Below, one piece after another: positions 1 through 4,224 of a DNA stretch of 6,885 nucleotides. The notes beneath the pieces are model-generated. The model searched no databases. It had not been told where the DNA came from and worked only from the letters and a program-made list of their open reading frames with translations. Origin of the DNA: Actinomycetota bacterium (GTDB lineage: Bacteria > Actinomycetota > Actinomycetes > Streptosporangiales > Streptosporangiaceae); assembly GCA_003242605.1 (NCBI GenBank), contig QGUZ01000276.1, positions 1 through 6,885 on the forward strand, in the 5' to 3' direction. A program made the position numbers and the translations under genes. Each line of letters begins with the position of its first letter. Positions within the stretch are counted from its first letter, which is position 1.

Positions 1-234
1 CGCATCGCACGGCGCCGCGCCCGCGTGGTCACTCCCCCCCCCCCGGAGTCGTCGTCGCACCCCGGCGGGGCCCGTTTGAGGGACCCCCCCGGCCGCGGCG
101 CGCGCCGCCGCGCTCGCCGCCGCGCCCGCCGCCACGGCGGCCGGGTACGGCTCACCCGGGTTCCGCCCGGCGTGTCCCGGCTGCTGAGCGCGGTCGGGCT
201 GGCCGGCCATTTCCCGATCGAGCCCGGCGCCTGA
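1..234 (+). pseudogene. Degenerate or frameshifted STAS-domain protein, C-terminal part
   Basis: The frame ending with TGA at 232-234 is open from the window edge. Its last ~40 residues (about 112-231) read like the end of a STAS domain of the anti-sigma-factor antagonist type: a helix rich in Arg/Ala, then HGGRVRLTRVPPGVSRLL and a final SAVGLAGHFPIE, which matches the usual 'v.rvLeltGl...f.v' ending. Just upstream, where such proteins usually have D-S-S-G-L-G-A with the phosphorylatable serine, this frame reads D-P-P-G-R-G-A, so the serine is missing. Further upstream the expected hydrophobic strand (a V-V-V run) appears in another frame: positions 45-83 read G-V-V-V-A-P in the frame starting at 45. 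Removing one C from the 7-C run at 84-90 would join the two. The 11-C run at 34-44 is a second possible slip site. A decayed gene or a sequencing error are both possible. Family assignment is by eye and tentative. Confidence 0.4.
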
Positions 235-264
235 CGCCGCGGCCGCGGGACGGCGCGGCCACCC

Positions 265-337
265 GGGACCCGCCGCCCGATCCGGTCCCGAACGTCCGAA
301 TGGGGACACGGTCCCCGGCGACGCGGGACCTTCGGTC
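265..337. promoter_or_regulatory. Cluster of GGGACC/GGTCCC half-sites, possible DevR/OsdR-type operators
   Basis: Within about 70 bases there are GGGACC (265-270), GGTCCC (284-289), the dyad GGGGAC-ACG-GTCCCC (302-316) and GGGACC-TTC-GGTC (325-337). The DevR (DosR) consensus of mycobacteria is a palindrome with GGGAC and GTCCC arms separated by about four bases. The dyad here has three, so the match is imperfect. The cluster lies 70-140 bases upstream of the small membrane protein gene that starts at 406, and the same window encodes a DevS-like kinase. That makes a regulatory role plausible, but it is inferred. GC-rich background alone produces some of these words. Confidence 0.3.
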
Positions 338-405
338 GATGACGCCCGGCGGCCCCGGCCGGAGCATTGATCCGAGAAGGCCGGGCCGCATGAAGGGAGG
401 AGGCC

Positions 406-615
406 GTGGCGCTCAAGCTGTTCGCCGGGTTGCCGTCCGGCCGGGCCGTCGTGGCGTTCCTGCTGATCCCGCTCGCCCTCGTGGTGATCATGAAGAACCC
501 CGAGGCGTCCGCGGCGGTCGTGGAGGCCCTCATCCGCCTCGTCGTCGCGGTCTTCGGCGCGGTGGCCGACGCGATCGGCGGCCTGCTCGCCGCCCTCGCC
601 GACGCCGGCGGCTGA
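406..615 (+). CDS. Small predicted membrane protein, 69 aa, unknown function
   Basis: I do not recognise this as a named family. It starts at GTG 406, directly behind a strong purine-rich ribosome-binding stretch, GGGAGGAGG at 395-403. The first segment (residues ~12-29, GRAVVAFLLIPLALVVIM) is a convincing single membrane helix preceded by basic residues K4 and R13. After a short polar turn (K30-N-P-E) comes a second Ala/Val/Leu-rich stretch (residues ~37-67) that is amphipathic or a weak second membrane helix and carries one Arg (R44) and two Asp. There is no cleavable signal peptide or cysteine. The gene is alone on its strand and its stop lies 31 bases from the convergent kinase stop. The upstream GGGACC/GGTCCC cluster may control it. 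Size, ribosome-binding site and sensible composition favour a real gene; the function is unknown. Confidence 0.62.
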   Translation: MALKLFAGLPSGRAVVAFLLIPLALVVIMKNPEASAAVVEALIRLVVAVFGAVADAIGGLLAALADAGG

Positions 616-620
616 CGGCG

Positions 621-639
621 CGGCGGCGGGGCGCCGCCG
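621..639. terminator. Short GC hairpin between convergent genes
   Basis: CGGCGGC (621-627) pairs with GCCGCCG (633-639) around a 5-base loop, and it lies between the stop codons of the small membrane gene (613-615) and the kinase (647-649). A palindrome, CCGGGCCCGG, at 637-646 overlaps its right arm. There is no T-rich tail on either side, so it is at best an actinobacterial tail-less bidirectional terminator. GC bias makes such hairpins common. Confidence 0.3.
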
Positions 640-646
640 GGCCCGG

Positions 647-2356
647 TCAGGCCTCCTGGGCGAGCGGGACGCTCCACCGCAGCGACGACCCGCGGTCCCG
701 GCCGGGCCCGAACGCGAACTCGCCGCCGAGCCGCTCGGCCCGATCCTGCATGTTGCGCAGCCCGCTGCGGCGGCCGCCCTCCGGGGGCGGGCCGATCCCG
801 TTGTCGTCCACCTGCAGCGTGAGCACGCCGTCGACGGCCCGCACCGTCACGTCGACGTGCGACGCCTTGGCATGCCGCACCACGTTCGACAGCGCCTCCC
901 GCAGCACGGCGAGCAGCTGGTCGGCCAGGTTCGGCGTCACCTGGGTGTCGAGCTGGCCCTCCAGCTTGAGGCCGGGCATGAAGCCGAGCCTGCTGCGGGC
1001 GTCCTCGACGAGCTCCACGATGCGGGAGCGCAGGCTCGGCGACTCCAGGTCGCGCGGGGTCTGCAGGGCGAAGATCGTGGACCGGATCTGCCGGATCGTC
1101 TCGTCGAGCTCGTCGATCGCGGTCTGCAGCCGCTGCACCGCCTCGGGCCGCTCCTCCACCAGCCGGACCGTGCTCATCAGCGTCATCGCGACCGCGAACA
1201 GCCGCTGGATCACCACGTCGTGCAGGTCCTTGGCGATGCGGTCCCGGTCCTCGAGCAGGCCGAGCCGCTCGGCGTCCTTGCGCCGCTCGGCGAGCTCGAG
1301 CGCGATCGCCGCCTGCCCGGCGAACGAGTGCAGCATGCGCAGCTCGGCGTCGCTGAACGGCAGCCGACCGGCGCGCCGGCCGAGCACCAGCACCCCGCGC
1401 GGCTGGCTGCCGCCCGCGCCGAGCGGCACCGCGGCGGCCGGGCCGATCTGCGAGCCGAGCAGGGTCATCGACCGCTCGGCGAGGCTCGCCACCCCCACCG
1501 GCTCGCCCGTGGTGAAGGCGGCGCCGCTGATCGACCCCTCGACCCCGACCCGGCTGTGCTCCACGCTGTCCGCGGCCGGCCCCTCGGCGTTCACCAGGTC
1601 GAGGTACTCGCCCGACTCGTCCGGTTCGAGGATCGCCACCACGTCGGCGTCGACCATCTCCCGGGCCCGCTTGCCGATGAACGTGAGCACCTCGCCGGAC
1701 TCGGTGCCGGACAGCAGGCTCGTGGAGATCTCGGAGGAGGCGCGCAGCCAGGTCTCCCGGCGCCGGGTCTCCTCGTACAGCCGGGCGTTCTCGATCGCCA
1801 CGCCGGCGGCGGTGGCGAGCGCCACCACGATCGCCTCGTCGTCCTCGTCGAACTCGGCGCCGCCGCGCTTCTCGGCGAGGTAGAGGTTGCCGAACACCTC
1901 GTCGCGCACCCGGATCGGCACGCCGAGGAACGTCTTCATCACCGGATGGCCGGGCGGGAAGCCGTACGCATCCGGGTGCTTGGAGATGTCGTTGAGCCGC
2001 AGCGGGCGCGGGTCCTTGATGAGCAGGCCGAGCAGGCCGAGCCCGTGCGGCCAGTGCTCGATGCGGGCGACCTCCTCCTCGGTGAGGCCGACCGGGATGA
2101 ACTGCACCAGGGTCTGCTCTTCGCCGACCACGCCCAGCGCGCCGTAGGTGGCGTCGACGAGCGTGGTCGCGGTCTCCACGATGCGCCGCAGCACCGTCTC
2201 AAGGTCGAGGTCGCTGCCGATCGAGACCACGGCCTCGAGCAGCGCGTGCACCCGGTCCCGCGTGGCGAGCACGGCCTCCAGGCGCACCTGGAGTTCGGCG
2301 AGCAGCTCGTCCAGGCGCAGGTGCGGCAGGATGGACCGCGGCTTGCCACCGGTCAT
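647..2356 (-). CDS. devS: DevS/DosT-like double-GAF sensor histidine kinase
   Basis: This is a soluble sensor kinase of 569 aa (M. tuberculosis DevS is 578) that should autophosphorylate and pass phosphate to a DevR/OsdR (NarL-type) response regulator. Domains in order: N-terminal helix ~10-48, GAF1 ~49-192, GAF2 ~211-357, HisKA_3 dimerisation/phosphoacceptor ~368-435 with His379 in D-L-H-D-V-V-I-Q-R-L-F-A, and HATPase ~480-566 with N-box Asn491 (REALSNVVRHAKASH), a G box VDDNGIG (516-522) and SGLRNMQDRAERLGG. GAF1 contains GFPPGHPVM; its His137 aligns with the heme ligand His149 of DevS, and Tyr159 (FGNLYL) with Tyr171. Gly75 (YGALG) sits where DevS has Glu87 and DosT has Gly85. No membrane helix is seen. 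It is the last gene of a minus-strand run after the Rv1733c-like gene (91-base gap). The ATG at 2356 has no obvious Shine-Dalgarno; a 6-codon micro-ORF ends across it. Heme binding is inferred from these residues. The cognate regulator is not in the window. Confidence 0.96.
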   Translation of the reverse strand: MTGGKPRSILPHLRLDELLAELQVRLEAVLATRDRVHALLEAVVSIGSDLDLETVLRRIVETATTLVDATYGALGVVGEEQTLVQFIPVGLTEEEVARIEHWPHGLGLLGLLIKDPRPLRLNDISKHPDAYGFPPGHPVMKTFLGVPIRVRDEVFGNLYLAEKRGGAEFDEDDEAIVVALATAAGVAIENARLYEETRRRETWLRASSEISTSLLSGTESGEVLTFIGKRAREMVDADVVAILEPDESGEYLDLVNAEGPAADSVEHSRVGVEGSISGAAFTTGEPVGVASLAERSMTLLGSQIGPAAAVPLGAGGSQPRGVLVLGRRAGRLPFSDAELRMLHSFAGQAAIALELAERRKDAERLGLLEDRDRIAKDLHDVVIQRLFAVAMTLMSTVRLVEERPEAVQRLQTAIDELDETIRQIRSTIFALQTPRDLESPSLRSRIVELVEDARSRLGFMPGLKLEGQLDTQVTPNLADQLLAVLREALSNVVRHAKASHVDVTVRAVDGVLTLQVDDNGIGPPPEGGRRSGLRNMQDRAERLGGEFAFGPGRDRGSSLRWSVPLAQEA

Positions 2357-2373
2357 ATCGAAGAGTCTGCCAT
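2353..2373 (-). other. Micro-ORF (MADSSI) overlapping the kinase start codon
   Basis: On the minus strand ATG at 2373 opens a 6-codon frame whose TGA shares bases with the kinase ATG (ATGA overlap at 2356-2353). The kinase itself has no visible ribosome-binding site, so termination-reinitiation is conceivable. The micro-ORF also lacks a clear Shine-Dalgarno, so this may be chance. Confidence 0.2.
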
Positions 2374-2407
2374 TGGACCATGCCGCCCGTATACCCGGTC
2401 GTGATCG

Positions 2408-2451
2408 GTGACCGGTCCCCGGATCCGTCCGGATCCGAGGACCGGGGTCAC
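2408..2451 (-). terminator. Strong hairpin after the Rv1733c-like gene
   Basis: GGTCCCCGGATCC (2414-2426) pairs with GGATCCGAGGACC (2431-2443) with a single mismatch and a 4-base loop. GTGACC (2408-2413) and GGTCAC (2446-2451) extend the stem past a 2-base bulge. It begins at the stop codon of the membrane protein (2448-2450) and lies 52 bases before the kinase start. It has no T-tract, so it could be a tail-less terminator, a read-through attenuator that lowers kinase expression, or an mRNA-stabilising stem. Confidence 0.5.
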
Positions 2452-3041
2452 ACCTGCTTGCGGCGCCGCCATTCGCGCTCGGCGATCAGCCACGCCGCGT
2501 CCCAGTCGGCGTACCGGCGGCGGTCCAGCAGCGCGCGCACCCCCGCGTAGCCGCCGAGGGTGACCGTGGCGGAGAGCAGCACCACGGTGAGCCCCACCGC
2601 GATCGTGCGGACGATGGTGTCGATCCGCTGCGGCGGGCCCGGCGCCACCCGGCCGGAGGCGTCCACCCAGACCTTGGTCGTGGTCCCCGCCTTCGCGCCC
2701 CACCGCACCGGGACCGTCGCGGTCACCGGGCGGCCGTCGACGTCGGTCCACGTCGCCTTGGCGCGGGTCATCGTCGCGCCGCCCTCGTACGGGGCGAGGG
2801 TGGGCTGCGGCGCGTCCTGCATCAGGCGCGCGGTCACCCAGCGCCCGCCGAGCTCGGACCGCACGCCGTCGTCGTACACCATGCGGCCGGCGTGCAAGGC
2901 GAGCCCGATGCCCGCGACGAACATCAGCAGGAACAGGGCGACGGACAGCGCCTCGATCCGGTCCGTGCCGCGGCGCAGCGGGTTGCGGTCGGGCCGGTAG
3001 AGCCGGATCCGCGACGCCACCCAGCGGGCCAAGCCTCGCAT
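2448..3041 (-). CDS. Rv1733c-like two-pass membrane protein
   Basis: A 197-aa membrane protein resembling the Rv1733c family, whose M. tuberculosis member belongs to the DevR dormancy regulon and has no established biochemical role. The N-terminal cytosolic stretch is basic with the family-type N-P-L-R-R...D-R motif (residues ~20-28). Membrane helix 1 is ~31-50 (ALSVALFLLMFVAGIGLALH). A loop of about 90 residues, probably outside the cell, contains A-K-A-T-W-T-D-V-D-G-R-P and K-V-W-V-D-A-S-G, a conserved pattern of the family. Helix 2 is ~143-167. The C-terminal tail is charged and Trp-rich (LLDRRRYADWDAAW...EREWRRRKQV). A GTG at 3050 would add three residues, but AGAAGGAAGG at 3050-3059 overlaps that codon and is well placed (8 bases) for the ATG at 3041. 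It starts 52 bases after gap and is probably cotranscribed with it. The function is unknown. Confidence 0.87.
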   Translation of the reverse strand: MRGLARWVASRIRLYRPDRNPLRRGTDRIEALSVALFLLMFVAGIGLALHAGRMVYDDGVRSELGGRWVTARLMQDAPQPTLAPYEGGATMTRAKATWTDVDGRPVTATVPVRWGAKAGTTTKVWVDASGRVAPGPPQRIDTIVRTIAVGLTVVLLSATVTLGGYAGVRALLDRRRYADWDAAWLIAEREWRRRKQV

Positions 3042-3049
3042 TCGGTCCA

Positions 3050-3059
3050 CCTTCCTTCT
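3050..3059 (-). promoter_or_regulatory. Ribosome-binding site that fixes the Rv1733c-like start
   Basis: On the minus strand this reads AGAAGGAAGG, a near-ideal Shine-Dalgarno ending 8 bases before ATG 3041. Because it overlaps the alternative GTG at 3048-3050, the longer start can be excluded with fair confidence. Confidence 0.7.
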
Positions 3060-3093
3060 GCGGAGAGCTGTCGCACGGCGGGCGCGGTGACCG

Positions 3094-4092
3094 TTACAGT
3101 TCGCGCCCGACCCGGGCGGCCATCTCGGTGAGCCGGCAGGCGTAGCCCCACTCGTTGTCGTACCAGCCGAACACCTTCACGAGCGTGCCGTCGGCCTGGG
3201 TGAGCGGGGCGTCGAACACGCACGAGTGCGCGTCGCCGACGATGTCGCGGGAGACGATCGGCGCGGTGCTGTAGCGGAGCACGCCCTTGAGCGGGCCCTC
3301 GGCCGCCTTGGCGAACGCGTCGTTCACCTCGTCGGCGGTGACCTCGCGGGAGAGGATCGCGGTGAGGTCGGTGAGCGAGCCGTCCTCGACCGGTACGCGC
3401 AGCGCCACGCCGTCGAGCCTGCCCTCCAGCTCGGGCAGCACGAGCCCCACGGCCCGGGCGGCGCCGGTGGTGGTCGGCACGATGTTCACCGCGGCGGAGC
3501 GGGCGCGGCGCGCGTCCTTGTGCGGGGCGTCGAGCAGCCGCTGGTCGGCGGTGTAGGCGTGCACCGTGGTCATGTAGCCCTTGACCACGCCGAAGGTCTC
3601 GTGCAGCACCTTGATCATCGGCGCCACGCAGTTGGTGGTGCAGGAGGCGAGGGAGATCACCTCGTGCCGGGCCGCGTCGTAGGCGGCGTCGTTCACGCCG
3701 GGCACGATCGTGGCGTCCACGCCCTTGCCCGGGGCGGAGATGATGACCTTGCGGGCGCCGCCCTTGAGGTGCGCCGCCGCGGCCTCGCGGGTGCGGAACT
3801 TGCCGCTCGCCTCGACCACGACGTCCGCGCCGTGCGCGGCCCAGTCGATCTCGGCGGGCTCACGGTGCGCGGTCACCGGGATGCGCCGGCCGTTCACCAC
3901 GATGTGGTCGTCGCCCGCGGCGACCTCGGCGTCGTACGTCCCGTACGTCGAGTCGTACTTGAGCAGGTGCGCCAGCGTCGCCGCGTCGGTGATGTCGTTG
4001 ATCGCGACGATCTCCACGTCGGCCGACGGGGCGCGGCGGAACACGGCCCGGCCGATCCGGCCGAACCCGTTGATGCCTATGCGTACCGTCAT
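3094..4092 (-). CDS. gap: Type I glyceraldehyde-3-phosphate dehydrogenase
   Basis: Converts glyceraldehyde 3-phosphate, NAD+ and phosphate to 1,3-bisphosphoglycerate and NADH in cytosolic glycolysis/gluconeogenesis. At 332 aa it has the usual length. The Rossmann motif is G-I-N-G-F-G-R-I-G-R at residues 6-15. Asp33 in I-N-D favours NAD. The catalytic Cys151 sits in SLASCTTNC and the base His178 in TTVHAYT. Phosphate-site motifs are P-T-T-T-G-A-A (206-212) and L-R-V-P (231-234), and the C-terminal W-Y-D-N-E-W-G-Y is intact. The loop equivalent to the Leu187-Pro188 coenzyme site reads D-A-P-H-K-D, with Ala replacing the usual Leu. The start at 4092 gives the canonical MTVRIGINGFGRIGR and has GGGAGG about 5 bases upstream; a longer frame to 4179 adds only non-conserved sequence. 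No pgk or tpiA follows, so this may be a second, condition-specific copy. It is the probable first gene of a minus-strand run with the Rv1733c-like and kinase genes. Confidence 0.97.
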   Translation of the reverse strand: MTVRIGINGFGRIGRAVFRRAPSADVEIVAINDITDAATLAHLLKYDSTYGTYDAEVAAGDDHIVVNGRRIPVTAHREPAEIDWAAHGADVVVEASGKFRTREAAAAHLKGGARKVIISAPGKGVDATIVPGVNDAAYDAARHEVISLASCTTNCVAPMIKVLHETFGVVKGYMTTVHAYTADQRLLDAPHKDARRARSAAVNIVPTTTGAARAVGLVLPELEGRLDGVALRVPVEDGSLTDLTAILSREVTADEVNDAFAKAAEGPLKGVLRYSTAPIVSRDIVGDAHSCVFDAPLTQADGTLVKVFGWYDNEWGYACRLTEMAARVGREL

Positions 4093-4145
4093 CGATCCTC
4101 CCAACCTTGCCTCACGGCCATCGTCGGCCGGGCCGTACCGCGCGG

Positions 4146-4186
4146 GTAGAGCCGAGGGTCCCGACCGTCGGGGGCACAAGGACCCT
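4146..4186. promoter_or_regulatory. Inverted repeat in the divergent gap/pat spacer, candidate operator
   Basis: AGGGTCC (4155-4161) and GGACCCT (4180-4186) form 7-base arms 18 bases apart. Between them CCCGAC-C-GTCGGG (4160-4172) forms a second small dyad. Read toward gap, the site contains G-T-C-G-G-G-A-C-C-C, matching one half of the DevR consensus (T-T-S-G-G-G-A-C) well, while the other half is weak. Its position in the 128 bases shared by gap and pat suits a common regulator. No confident -10/-35 pair was found on either strand. Confidence 0.35.
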
Positions 4187-4212
4187 GGGTGGAGCGCACG
4201 GAAGGGATCACG

Positions 4213-4224
4213 ATGGGGCCATGA
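4213..4224 (+). other. Three-codon micro-ORF (MGP) overlapping the pat start
   Basis: ATG-GGG-CCA-TGA runs from 4213 to 4224, and its TGA overlaps the pat ATG (ATGA at 4221-4224). The Shine-Dalgarno-like GGAAGGGA at 4200-4207 is 5 bases from this ATG but 13 from the pat ATG, so it is better placed for the micro-ORF. This may simply be a chance overlap. Confidence 0.25.

Noticed and set aside
302..316. A perfect DevR box
   Set aside because: The dyad is real but its 3-base centre differs from the roughly 4-base centre of the consensus and the flanks do not match, so it is reported only as a candidate.
300..1883. Open frame of 527 codons on the plus strand across the small gene and the kinase
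   Set aside because: The Ser/Arg-rich translation has no recognisable fold and overlaps two better-supported genes.
857..2404. Long open frame antisense to the kinase gene (plus strand)
   Set aside because: It is the mirror of a high-GC gene with a convincing protein on the other strand. The translation is His/Arg/Gln/Gly-rich with no domain.
4107..4135. TTGCCT as a -35 element for pat
   Set aside because: No acceptable -10 hexamer lies 16-19 bases downstream.
3226..4149. Plus-strand open frame opposite gap
   Set aside because: The sense of this region is fixed by intact GAPDH motifs on the minus strand. This translation is a low-complexity shadow.
4093..4179. N-terminal extension of GAPDH to 4179
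   Set aside because: The extra residues are not like GAPDH. The conserved start MTVRIGINGFGRIGR with its own GGGAGG site begins at 4092.
4107..4220. N-terminal extension of Pat from TTG 4107
   Set aside because: The translated stretch is Arg/Gly-rich and not GNAT-like, and it would overlap the intergenic control region. ATG 4221 fits the family better.
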